Positions 1 through 6,756 of a stretch of DNA of 14,117 nucleotides are shown here, piece by piece (the stretch's first letter is position 1; each line of letters begins with the position of its first letter). Source of the DNA: Chloroflexota bacterium (GTDB lineage: Bacteria > Chloroflexota > Anaerolineae > Promineifilales > Promineifilaceae); the NCBI GenBank assembly GCA_020353135.1, contig CP070688.1:1321508-1335624 (forward strand). Reading direction: 5' to 3'. The notes beneath the pieces are model-generated. The model saw only the letters and a program-made list of their open reading frames with translations, ran no database searches and was not told where the DNA came from. Position numbers and translations under genes: made by a program.

Positions 1-2
1 CC

Positions 3-26
3 AACATGGTTTGTAACCATGTTTTT
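3..26 (+). terminator. Perfect AT-rich hairpin followed by T run
   Basis: Bases 3-11 and 15-23 are perfect 9-bp inverted repeats (AACATGGTT / AACCATGTT) with a TGT loop, and the right arm runs into five T residues at 22-26. The shape fits a weak Rho-independent terminator for a plus-strand transcript entering from outside the window. The stem has only three GC pairs. The sequence GTTTGTAAC inside it (9-17) recurs inverted as GTTACAAAC at 51-59, so the stretch may instead be the end of a mobile element. Confidence 0.35.
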
Positions 27-88
27 AAAATCGGATTCAGGAAAAACACAGTTACAAACAGTGTAATATCTTAGACAAAGATCTAAAT

Positions 89-2290
89 TTAATGATATTG
101 TAGCGGCACTACAAGCATGGAGGCAGATTCTCGCTTGTGCGGTGCGCCTTGAAGGCCGCTAAGTGCTGAATCAGACTGGGCATCATGGACGATTAGCAAT
201 TGCTTGTTAATCAACGTCTGCCGGTCATAGCGACTCCCTTCCAGGTCAATAGGGATTTTGCTGCCCAGCGCCGATGGCAGGCCCTCCTCCACGTACTCCG
301 CAATGATCGTTAAGGAATTCTTTGATTGGTCTAATAGACCAAAGTCTGCCCTGGGCAGCCCAATCGCTCGGGCAAGTTCGAAACAGATGTTTTGCAAAAT
401 GACGCTTGTATCCAATTCCGTCGAGAACGAGGAGATAGCCTTATTGGCCGCTTCGGCGCCATCCCGTGCGCGTTGAAGTTCTTTGTTAGCCTCTATCAGC
501 TCGGCCGTTCGCGTCTGTACCAATTCCTCAAGATGCTCGCGATATTGCCTCAACTCCTGCTCAACTTCCTTTCGCTGGCTGATATCGCGCAGCGTTCCGA
601 TGTAAACTTGCTCCTCCCCAAGCACAGCATCAGCTACGGTTGCTTCGATGGGGAATGTAACGCCATCTGACCGTTGGCCGACGATCTCGTAAGGATGACC
701 GGAAGTGGTTGTTTCGAAGAGCCACGTCTTGAACTGATCGACCGTGCTGGACTTCTTTTGATCTTGCGCCAGATGGGATCTGAGCAATTTGGTCAGTGGC
801 TTGCCAGCGACCTTACTTTCCTGAAAGCCAAACATGGCTTCGGCAGCGGGATTTAAGGTGCTGATTTCTAGCGTATTTGCCGACAAAGTGATGATGCCGT
901 CCATGGCATTCTTAACAATCGTCTGCGTCCGGGCCAGGGCTTGCTCCAGCGACTCCATCAATTGATTATAACGGGAGGCTATCTGGCCGACCTCTGTAAA
1001 CGGTTCAACAGGCACTCGTAAACTCAGGTCTCCGGTCTTCGCCTGGCGATCCATGGCCATGAACAAGTCAACCAATTCCGTCGAGGCATCATGTTGCGAT
1101 ATATTCAGTCCAATATATTCTTCCTCGGATGAAACGCGTAGCGGAGTCAGGCGGTCGACCAAGCGAACCAGCAAATAAGTTACACCAAAGACCCATAAGA
1201 AACAGACGAAGATACCTAGCAGCTGGACGCCTATCTGGGCCAAGCGGCTCAAGCCTGTGCCCAATATCAGCGGGTTGCCGAACAGTCCAACCGCTAAAGT
1301 GCCCCAGATGCCCGCGCCCAAATGGACAGGAATCGCGCCAACGGCGTCATCAATTCGCCGCAGTTCGAGCAACCGCTCCACGCCGATCATGATAAGCCCA
1401 CCCACTACGCCGATTATGACGGCCGACAAGGCAGTGACCGAATTGGCGCTGGCGGTGATAGCTACCAGCCCCGCCAGGGCTCCATTCATGACGAAGCCAA
1501 CGTCGACCTTACCATGAAGAACAAAACCGGCGATGATCGCCGTCACCATACCTACCGAACCAGCCAAGATAGTGTTGGCGACAACCAGTGCGGTCTGCTC
1601 GTTAACGGCCAGGGTGCTGCCACCGTTGAATCCGATCCAGCCTATGTACAGCAGCAAAACGCCCAGGGCCGCCAGGGGAATGTTGGCCCCCGGTATCTTG
1701 CGCGGTGGGGCATTTGTGGGAAATCGGCCATTTCTAGCGCCGATAACCAGTAGGACCGCTAGTGCCGTCCAGCCACCAACACTGTGCACGACGGTTGATC
1801 CGGCAAAATCGATGAAGCCCAGATTTGCGAGCCAACCAGATGCTTCACCGGCGTTGGCGCCATTCCATGCCCAGTGGCCGAATATCGGGTAGGTCAAACC
1901 TGCCACCAAAATCGCCAGAAAAATGTAACTTCCGAAGCGCAGCCTTTCCGCCACAGCCCCGGATAGAATCGTTACGGCCGCGCCACAAAACATCACCTGG
2001 AAAACAAAAAAGGCGGTCAATTCTGGGTTGCTCAGATCGAATGTCAGGGCAAATCCGGACGACCCGAACCATCCACTGCGGGTGATTCCAAACATCAGAG
2101 CAAATCCGAATGCCCAATAAAGGACAGTTGAGATCCCAAAATCGGCCATATTCTTGATGGCGACATTGATGTTGCTCTTACTCCGGGTCAGGCCTGTTTC
2201 AAGACAGAGAAAACCCGCCTGCATTAGAAACACAAGAGCTGCGCTAATCAGGATCCAGATAAGGCTAGTCAGCAAAGCGACGTCGTTCAT
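89..2290 (-). CDS. Ammonium transporter fused to HAMP-like, PAS and truncated GAF sensor domains
   Basis: Amt/Mep/Rh-family transporter with a cytoplasmic signalling tail, 733 aa from the ATG at 2290. Residues about 8-398 form the Amt unit. The family's conserved Asp (FIDFAGSTVVH, D161) and the twin pore histidines (H169 in VVHSVGGW, H323 in PVHLGAG) are present, as are the AVAERLRF segment and the C-terminal EYIGLNISQHDA motif. The tail holds a HAMP-like helix pair (about 405-455), a PAS domain (about 455-575), a coiled coil (about 575-618) and a GAF domain (from about 625). By analogy with known Amt-kinase fusions it probably senses ammonium at the membrane. The GAF stops after MLVVPLQYH, before its last strands, in AT-rich DNA, so the expected kinase or GGDEF output is missing. 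AAAGGAG (2301-2307) lies 10 nt before this ATG; a GTG at 2296 lies only 4 nt away and is the alternative start. It probably shares a transcript with the channel gene upstream. Confidence 0.85.
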   Translation of the reverse strand: MNDVALLTSLIWILISAALVFLMQAGFLCLETGLTRSKSNINVAIKNMADFGISTVLYWAFGFALMFGITRSGWFGSSGFALTFDLSNPELTAFFVFQVMFCGAAVTILSGAVAERLRFGSYIFLAILVAGLTYPIFGHWAWNGANAGEASGWLANLGFIDFAGSTVVHSVGGWTALAVLLVIGARNGRFPTNAPPRKIPGANIPLAALGVLLLYIGWIGFNGGSTLAVNEQTALVVANTILAGSVGMVTAIIAGFVLHGKVDVGFVMNGALAGLVAITASANSVTALSAVIIGVVGGLIMIGVERLLELRRIDDAVGAIPVHLGAGIWGTLAVGLFGNPLILGTGLSRLAQIGVQLLGIFVCFLWVFGVTYLLVRLVDRLTPLRVSSEEEYIGLNISQHDASTELVDLFMAMDRQAKTGDLSLRVPVEPFTEVGQIASRYNQLMESLEQALARTQTIVKNAMDGIITLSANTLEISTLNPAAEAMFGFQESKVAGKPLTKLLRSHLAQDQKKSSTVDQFKTWLFETTTSGHPYEIVGQRSDGVTFPIEATVADAVLGEEQVYIGTLRDISQRKEVEQELRQYREHLEELVQTRTAELIEANKELQRARDGAEAANKAISSFSTELDTSVILQNICFELARAIGLPRADFGLLDQSKNSLTIIAEYVEEGLPSALGSKIPIDLEGSRYDRQTLINKQLLIVHDAQSDSALSGLQGAPHKRESASMLVVPLQYH

Positions 2291-2381
2291 CAGCACCGTA
2301 CTCCTTTAGCCGTCAATTCAAGGTTCAAATAATCACTTCATCAGTCATTCATACGAACGTCAAGTTCGATAAGCGGCGCGT

Positions 2382-3389
2382 TCAGCTCCGCCGGGCAACC
2401 CGATTGGCCAGTATGGCGAGCAAAAGGCCGAGAGTGGTGTAACCAAGAACCACTTCGGCTGTCACAATGATTTCGCCGATCCAGTGTCTTGGGGTGATGT
2501 CGCCGAAGCCTAGCGTGGTATAGGTGACAATGGAATAGTAGAAAGGGCTGATCAGGCTATTGCTGCTACTGGAATAGTCCATCAGACCCCAATTTAGGGA
2601 CCTTTCCAGGAAAAAGACAATGCCAAAGATCATAGCTATGACAAATGAATAGAAGAAGGGCTTTCCCAGGCTACGACCATAATCAATCCACGCCCAGGCT
2701 CGAAACAGGAAGCGTCTGAGCCTGCGGTGCGTACGGGATGGTGTCTTTTCAATGTTACGTTCTAGCGTGTCCAGATAGTCCTGGTCTCTGGCATCTCGAA
2801 TGAAGAGCGCATTCCCATAACAGGAGTCGAGACCGCGAATGCCATAATAGTGGCCCCTCATGGTGTGAAAAGGACCATACTCAAGATCTGTCAAATTGGC
2901 CGAGGTCAGCTTGGCATTGCAGAGAATGGCGTCGGCGATGAGGGCCTTGGACAGATTTGCTCCTGTCAAGTCTGCATCGCGCAAATCTGCAGCGACCAGG
3001 TTGGTTTCTGTCAGGTCGGCCTGACGAAACCTTGCTCCGCGCAAATCGGCGCCACTTAATTCAGCCTCGGCCAGAAATGTTTCCGTAAGGTTGGCGCCGG
3101 TCAGGTACGCGTTGGCAAGGTCGGCTTTGTAGAGCTCCGCGCCGCTCAAATCTGCTCCAGAAAGATCGGCCTCGGCGATCACGGCCGCTTTCAGATTCGC
3201 TTCTCGCAAGTTTGCTTCAAAAAGCGCCGCGCCAGACAGGTTCGCCTCACTGAGATTCGCAGTGGCCAGGTCCATGTCGCTCAGGTCCACTCCCGAGAGC
3301 TGTGGCTGGACGTCCGGATGCTGCACCCGCCAGGTATTCCAGATTTCAATACCCTGTGCAAGAATGTCCAGGTGAGACTTGTTCGTCAT
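2382..3389 (-). CDS. Pentapeptide-repeat protein fused to a two-helix potassium channel
   Basis: 335 aa from the ATG at 3389; GGAGG (3399-3403) is 9 nt upstream. An in-frame ATG at 3398 directly abuts the GGAGG and is a less likely start. After an N-terminal WNTWR-containing helix, residues about 32-169 are some 27 tandem A(D/N)Lxx pentapeptides, expected to fold as a right-handed beta helix. A basic linker (about 170-240) leads to an Ion_trans_2-type pore module: TM1 at about 244-262, pore helix and selectivity filter TLGFGD at about 292-297, and TM2 at about 306-330. The filter is the K+-channel signature, so K+ conduction is well supported. A gating or partner-binding role for the pentapeptide part is inference. 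The gene ends in TGA about 90 bp before the Amt-sensor gene on the same strand, suggesting an operon. Confidence 0.88.
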   Translation of the reverse strand: MTNKSHLDILAQGIEIWNTWRVQHPDVQPQLSGVDLSDMDLATANLSEANLSGAALFEANLREANLKAAVIAEADLSGADLSGAELYKADLANAYLTGANLTETFLAEAELSGADLRGARFRQADLTETNLVAADLRDADLTGANLSKALIADAILCNAKLTSANLTDLEYGPFHTMRGHYYGIRGLDSCYGNALFIRDARDQDYLDTLERNIEKTPSRTHRRLRRFLFRAWAWIDYGRSLGKPFFYSFVIAMIFGIVFFLERSLNWGLMDYSSSSNSLISPFYYSIVTYTTLGFGDITPRHWIGEIIVTAEVVLGYTTLGLLLAILANRVARRS

Positions 3390-3488
3390 TGTTTTCATCC
3401 TCCATTCTGTTTAATCAACGGTGTTGGTGAGGGGCAGAGTGAAGGGAAGACGACCAACAATTCGCTATCCAGTCCAAATCGCCAAACC

Positions 3489-3506
3489 GTCAGGCACTAA
3501 CCTGAC
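3489..3506. repeat. Inverted repeat GTCAGG-N6-CCTGAC
   Basis: Perfect 6-bp arms with a 6-bp spacer, about 85-100 bp upstream of the channel gene's start. It could be an operator for the minus-strand unit or a small RNA hairpin; there is no T run on either side. Confidence 0.4.
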
Positions 3507-3647
3507 CTTCAGGGACGCTCGCGTGAGTAGTTCTGCTACAGGGCGAGCCGCATGCGGATCCAGATCCTCGAAGAGCTCTATATTGACGGATTGCAAGGGC
3601 CAGATACGACTATGGACTGCAGATTATTATACCACTAGAAAATAAGT

Positions 3648-3663
3648 GTCGATCTGGATCGAC
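3648..3663. promoter_or_regulatory. Perfect 16-bp palindrome, candidate operator
   Basis: GTCGATC-TG-GATCGAC has perfect 7-bp arms around a 2-bp centre, typical of a site for a dimeric regulator. It sits mid-way between the two divergent units, so it could control either. No regulator is assigned. Confidence 0.4.
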
Positions 3664-3705
3664 TTGGGTATGTATTCCATGCATAGTGGCCTGGGCGAGG
3701 GGCCA

Positions 3706-3736
3706 GGTACTAAATACCGGTAGGGATTCATTCCTA
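3706..3736. promoter_or_regulatory. Composite dyad cluster (GGTA/TACC repeats, TACCGGTA, TAGGGA-N4-TTCCTA)
   Basis: Three overlapping or abutting symmetries fall within 31 bp: GGTA (3706-3709) with TACC (3715-3718), the palindrome TACCGGTA (3715-3722), and TAGGGA/TTCCTA (3721-3736, five of six pairs). They lie 130-160 bp upstream of the SRPBCC start, a usual place for activator sites. TACC/GGTA half-sites recall those bound by NarL/LuxR-type regulators, and a broken regulator of that family lies at 6333-6756. Linking the two is speculative. Confidence 0.3.
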
Positions 3737-3795
3737 GCAGAAAAGCCATGATTTCCCGATCTAAACAGGTGCGCAGCCCCATGACGACCGCGAAC

Positions 3796-3808
3796 GCCTA
3801 CCGTAGGC
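3796..3808. promoter_or_regulatory. Inverted repeat GCCTAC-C-GTAGGC
   Basis: Perfect 6-bp arms around one base, ending 57 bp before the SRPBCC start codon. At this distance it would overlap or flank the promoter, so a repressor site is possible. Confidence 0.3.
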
Positions 3809-3865
3809 TATATGCAATGCTAGTTCGACCGATCTTCAGCACCATACAGTTAAGGAGTATGAATA

Positions 3866-4300
3866 ATGAGCAAGATAGAAACAAGTGTAATTATTGACCG
3901 TCCTGTTGAAGAAGTCTTTGCCTATATAGTCGATCCCAAGAACACTCCCGAATGGGCCGGTCCGGTCATTGAGGCAAGGCAAACCTCCGAAGGTGCGGTT
4001 GGCTTGGGCACGACCTCGTCCCGGATTACTCAATTCTTGGGCCGCACCATGGAGGCCACCTACGAGATCACCGAGTTTGAGCCCTATGAATACTATGCGG
4101 ATAGAACGACCTCTGGCCCGGTACCGATCAACGCTCGGATGTCGCTCAATCCGGTGATTGGCGGCACAGAGCTCACGATCGAGGGGGAGATCGAGTCTGC
4201 GGGCTTTTTTAAGCTCGCCGAGCCAGTACTGGCCCGAATGGCCAAGAGGCAAGTGGCCACCGACGCTCAAACTCTGAAGGAGATACTTGAGGCTCGCTAG
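3866..4300 (+). CDS. SRPBCC-fold (polyketide cyclase/START-like) protein
   Basis: 144 aa, full length for a single SRPBCC domain. The start is well supported: AAGGAG is 8 nt before the ATG. The N terminus has the usual first strand and clamp helix (VIIDRPVEEVFAYIVDPKNTPEW), followed by alternating strands (for example TYEITEFEPYEYY and TELTIEGEIES) and a long C-terminal helix (about 113-144) that closes the hydrophobic cavity. The fold binds a small hydrophobic ligand; which one cannot be read from the sequence. There is no signal peptide, so it is probably cytoplasmic. It is first in a plus-strand run with the micropeptide gene (63 bp downstream) and the broken membrane-protein gene. No catalytic residue is identifiable, so it may be a carrier or ligand sensor and not an enzyme. 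Confidence 0.8.
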   Translation: MSKIETSVIIDRPVEEVFAYIVDPKNTPEWAGPVIEARQTSEGAVGLGTTSSRITQFLGRTMEATYEITEFEPYEYYADRTTSGPVPINARMSLNPVIGGTELTIEGEIESAGFFKLAEPVLARMAKRQVATDAQTLKEILEAR

Positions 4301-4363
4301 ATTGAAGTGGATCTGGTCAAGACCGAGGAACCACGCATATATGCAAGTCAAAGGAGTAGAAAC

Positions 4364-4480
4364 ATGAAATCTAGACTGGCTATCCGCCTTCTCATTATCC
4401 TTGCGCTACTGTTGATCTTGATGCAGTCGACGATCGTCTCGGCTCACGCTTGGTGGTTGGCCTGGAATGGCGGTTGGTGA
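4364..4480 (+). CDS. 38-aa secreted or membrane-anchored Trp-rich micropeptide
   Basis: A short frame of 38 codons with a good ribosome site (AAGGAG 7 nt before the ATG). The product is almost entirely a signal sequence: MKSR basic start, a leucine/isoleucine-rich core of about 17 residues, and a VSAHA motif that fits signal peptidase I (A-x-A). Cleavage there would release the nonapeptide WWLAWNGGW, with four tryptophans. Uncleaved, it would be a single-pass membrane peptide. It sits between the SRPBCC gene and the membrane-protein gene, same strand. I recognise no family. It could also be the leftover start of a longer exported protein, but the frame after its TGA (to about 4588) does not look coding. 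Whether it is translated is inferred from the SD and signal-peptide pattern. Confidence 0.55.
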   Translation: MKSRLAIRLLIILALLLILMQSTIVSAHAWWLAWNGGW

Positions 4481-4614
4481 GCTATCGAACCAGGCGTCGT
4501 GTTCAAACTTCTAATTCGCTTGGATCTCCGACCGCCGGTCACCAGGAGCAGACAGCCCGACGAGAGGCTGACTCGCAAGCCTGTATGAAACAGTCTTATG
4601 ATGGAGTATGTAGA

Positions 4615-5167
4615 ATGACTAGAACTCGATTGCTTCAATTGTCCGGACTGGCCGGGTTAGTGGGCGGGGTGCTGTTGGTGCTGCTCGACATCGCGTTCCT
4701 CGTTTTCTTCGGCGATGAACCTGAACGGACCGCGGCCGCTACCACAACCTGGCTGGTATTGCTCGATATGAGCATCCTCGCCGCCTATCTGATCTTGATG
4801 GCGCTTATCGGACTATATGCTCGTCAGGTTGATGAAACCGGCCGCTTAGGGTTGGCCACGTTTATTCTGGCCTCATTGGGCACGGTTCTGAACATCGGCT
4901 TCCTATGGGGCGGAGGATTCATCGTCCCGGCCCCTGACATCGGCCGCTCCCGAGTTCCTGGATCAAGTGGAGTCAAGTCCGCCAGCGATCGTCGCCCTGG
5001 GCTTTGTCACCACGTTCCTGCTCTTCACGCTGGGTTGGCTGCTGATGGGCGTCGTCTCTTTGAGGGCAAAGGTATTGCCCGGCATCCCGCTGTGGTTGTT
5101 GATTCTTGGCGCTATCCTGGGACTGCTATCTCGCATAGCCGACTCTAGCTACCTATCACTTTCATAA
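4615..5167 (+). pseudogene. Five-helix membrane protein, frameshifted and truncated by an IS element
   Basis: It starts at MTRTRLLQLSGLAG (GGAG 8 nt upstream). Two frames together give one integral membrane protein: TM1 (LAGLVGGVLLVLLDIAFLVFF), TM2 (WLVLLDMSILAAYLILM), TM3 (ATFILASLGTVLNIGFLW), TM4 (ALGFVTTFLLFTLGWLLMGVV) and TM5 (PLWLLILGAILGLL). The break is at CCCC 4931-4934: removing one C gives VPALTSAAPEFLDQVESSPP, joining frame 4615 to the frame open through 5167. The 3' end runs into the inverted repeat of the IS at 5145 and stops inside it at TAA 5165-5167, so the native C terminus is lost, probably only a few residues. The family is unnamed to me; the function is unknown. The first-frame product would lose TM4-5 and carry an unrelated tail. 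Confidence 0.75.
5145..5164 (+). repeat. Left terminal inverted repeat of the IS
   Basis: Pairs with 6314-6333 at 18 of 20 positions. The transposase stop codon (TGA, reverse complement of 5162-5164) lies inside it. Confidence 0.85.
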
Positions 5168-6235
5168 ATATGGGACTGTACGAAATACGTAGGACTGGTT
5201 GAGGTGGTAACATCGCTCCATCCAGTCCCAACCTAAACGGAAATAGCTCTTGTCACGGCGGTCTTTGCGGTCAACCAGATTGCGATAGCCACGCTTGACT
5301 AGCCAACTACCCAGGGCAATGAACCAGACATAGACAAGACAGACACCGAGTAAGAGGCGCATAATCCGTTCCGAGTCGCGCAGGTGAGTGGCCTCCATAT
5401 TGAAACCATGACCTTTCATGTCGCCAAACATTTCTTCAATCCACATGCGCTTTTCATAGCGCTTGATGTGTGCTCGGTCACCGCGACAGTCAGAGACGAG
5501 ATACCAAGGCTCATCTTCGCCCTGTTTCCAGTGAAGGATCAGCCAGACCCAGCCGTACTTGTTCTTCCCAGTCAGTTTTGCCCAGCCGACGATTCTCGAC
5601 TCGCCCTCGATAAGGCCCAGGTCCGTCAGTCGAGTCCATTGCTGACCAGGCCAGGAAACCATATTGTTACCCGATTGGCGGATGACATAGTGCCAACCAC
5701 GATGCTGGAGCCAGCGCAAGAGGGGAACAAATTGGAAGCCGCTGTCACCCATAAGCCAGATATCGCCCTCTGCCGGAAGCAAAGACTCGACCTGGCCCAA
5801 CAGGGCAATCTGTTCAGTCACAGCAACGGTTCCTTTAGCTCCCGGATGAACGCTCCAGGCCAAGGGCAATGATCGTTTCCGGTAAGCAATGGCCACAACC
5901 ATCAGCTGATGATTGAAGCCAACTTTCGTGCAGTCAATGAGCAAGTGGATAGTTCGCCCAGCAAACAACAAGAGCAACCGGCGAGCAATCGGCTGATAAC
6001 AATGCTGTACCGACAATCGTTCGTTATTCAGAAAACGACTCAAGCGATTAACCAGGCTGGGCAGTTTGCCGTCCACTGGCCATTTGCGTACGATCAGCGG
6101 CAATTGCACTGCACCGCTCATGTACAGTCCGGTCATCAGCAAGGCCAGATTGCGCACTCGCGTAATCCTTTCATCTGGCAGCCACTGGCGCAATCCTCTC
6201 AAGACCGTATGATAAAGCCGAAGGTTGTTCGACAT
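5162..6235 (-). CDS. IS4-family DDE transposase
   Basis: 357 aa from the ATG at 6235, with AGGAGG 5 nt upstream; a GTG at 6241 overlaps the SD and is unlikely. It catalyses cut-and-paste transposition using an RNase-H-like DDE triad. Visible are D101 (LIDCTKV), D164 (MGDSGFQF) and E267 within the diagnostic IS4 Y-x2-R-x3-E-x6-K signature: Y260, R263, E267, K274. A beta-rich insertion lies between the second D and the E, as usual for the family. Length and motifs look intact, so the element may still be active. It is transcribed opposite to the surrounding plus-strand genes. Confidence 0.95.
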   Translation of the reverse strand: MSNNLRLYHTVLRGLRQWLPDERITRVRNLALLMTGLYMSGAVQLPLIVRKWPVDGKLPSLVNRLSRFLNNERLSVQHCYQPIARRLLLLFAGRTIHLLIDCTKVGFNHQLMVVAIAYRKRSLPLAWSVHPGAKGTVAVTEQIALLGQVESLLPAEGDIWLMGDSGFQFVPLLRWLQHRGWHYVIRQSGNNMVSWPGQQWTRLTDLGLIEGESRIVGWAKLTGKNKYGWVWLILHWKQGEDEPWYLVSDCRGDRAHIKRYEKRMWIEEMFGDMKGHGFNMEATHLRDSERIMRLLLGVCLVYVWFIALGSWLVKRGYRNLVDRKDRRDKSYFRLGWDWMERCYHLNQSYVFRTVPYL

Positions 6236-6248
6236 AGGCACCTCCTGG

Positions 6249-6282
6249 ATACAACGTTGTCGACAAACAAGATTGTATCCCG
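6249..6282 (-). promoter_or_regulatory. Inverted repeat in the transposase leader, next to its ribosome site
   Basis: GGATACAA (6249-6256) and TTGTATCC (6275-6282) are perfect 8-bp arms, and the palindrome TTGTCGACAA (6259-6268) lies between them. On the transposase mRNA the hairpin ends one base before AGGAGG. Several IS4-type elements use leader hairpins to keep transcripts that enter from outside from being translated. A similar role is inferred here. Confidence 0.45.
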
Positions 6283-6313
6283 TGCCTCGAACAGCCTTCT
6301 TACTTGTTGAAGC

Positions 6314-6333
6314 TCAAAGTGATGGGTAGCTAG
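6314..6333 (-). repeat. Right terminal inverted repeat of the IS
   Basis: Reverse complement begins CTAGCTACCCATCACTTT and pairs with 5145-5164. The coding sequence of the beheaded response regulator resumes exactly at this edge. Confidence 0.85.
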
Positions 6334-6756
6334 TCATCATGATCACGATGCTGGAAGATGATGACTCTTTGTTTGCCGCCATGCGCGCGGGGGCGCGGCT
6401 ACGTACTCAAGGGTGCGGACAAAGCGGAGATGCTCAGTAGTGTCCGCGCAGTGGCTAAGGGTGAAGCCATATTCGGCCCGGCCATCGCCGGCCGGCTGAC
6501 AGACTTTTTTCGCCAGGCCAATTTAGCCTCTGAAGAACAAGAAGGCGCCAAGACATTTCCCGATCTGACCGATCGGGAGCACGAGATTTTGGAGTTAATT
6601 GCCCGCGGCCGCAATAATCAGGAGATCGCCAGTGACTTGCACAGCACAGTTAAGACGGTCAGTAATCATATCTCGAATATCTACAACAAACTCCAGGTTG
6701 CCGACCGGGCCCAGGCCATCATTCTTGCGAAAGACGCCGGTGTGGGAAACGACTGA
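6333..6756 (+). pseudogene. 3' remnant of a NarL/LuxR-type response regulator
   Basis: From the IS edge one frame reads VIMITMLEDDDSLFAAMRAG, the fourth strand and following helix of a receiver domain. The next frame continues CARGRGYVLKGADKAEM, including the conserved receiver Lys (VLKG), and then a LuxR-type helix-turn-helix: LTDREHEILELIARGRNNQEIA, then VKTVSNHISNIYNKLQV. The frames meet in the GC-rich run near 6390-6396; loss of two bases (most simply one CG) from GCGCGCGG restores AGARGY. The first half of the receiver, with the phosphoacceptor Asp, is missing. A shortened ORF from 6358 (132 aa) keeps an intact DNA-binding domain, and no ribosome site is obvious. It could be inert or make a phosphorylation-blind DNA-binding fragment. 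The matching 5' half is not on the other side of the IS. Confidence 0.85.

Larger units (their letters stand above)
3399..3865. promoter_or_regulatory. Divergent intergenic region rich in dyad symmetries
   Basis: This 467-bp gap separates the minus-strand channel/Amt pair from the plus-strand SRPBCC gene and must hold both promoters. I see no convincing gene in it. It contains at least five dyads: 3489-3506, 3548-3557 (CCGCATGCGG), 3648-3663, a composite at 3706-3736, and 3796-3808. TTGACG at 3583-3588 followed 16 nt later by TACGAC is a weak sigma-70-like candidate on the plus strand. No strong consensus promoter was recognised for either gene. Confidence 0.5.
5145..6333 (-). mobile_element. 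Complete IS4-family insertion sequence
   Basis: A 1,189-bp element with one transposase gene bounded by terminal inverted repeats. The left end (5145-5164) and the reverse complement of the right end (6314-6333) match at 18 of 20 positions, beginning CTAGCTACC. The outermost CTAG is a palindrome, so it could be either part of the repeat or a 4-bp target duplication. The next bases outside differ (GACT left, TCAT right), so no 8-12-bp duplication usual for many IS4 groups is visible. The left flank is a membrane-protein gene and the right flank a response-regulator gene, so the insertion was probably followed by deletion or recombination with another copy. Confidence 0.88.

Noticed and set aside
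1129..1892. Overlapping plus-strand frames opposite the Amt gene
   Set aside because: They lie antisense to a strongly conserved transporter and have no recognisable protein pattern.
3866..4351. Minus-strand frame 3836-4351 opposite the SRPBCC gene
   Set aside because: The plus-strand frame has the SD, family pattern and correct length; the antisense product has none.
4450..4614. Upstream extension of the membrane-protein frame to 4450
   Set aside because: The added residues are Arg/Ser-rich and non-family-like and overlap the micropeptide gene. The ATG at 4615 has the SD and starts right before the first helix.
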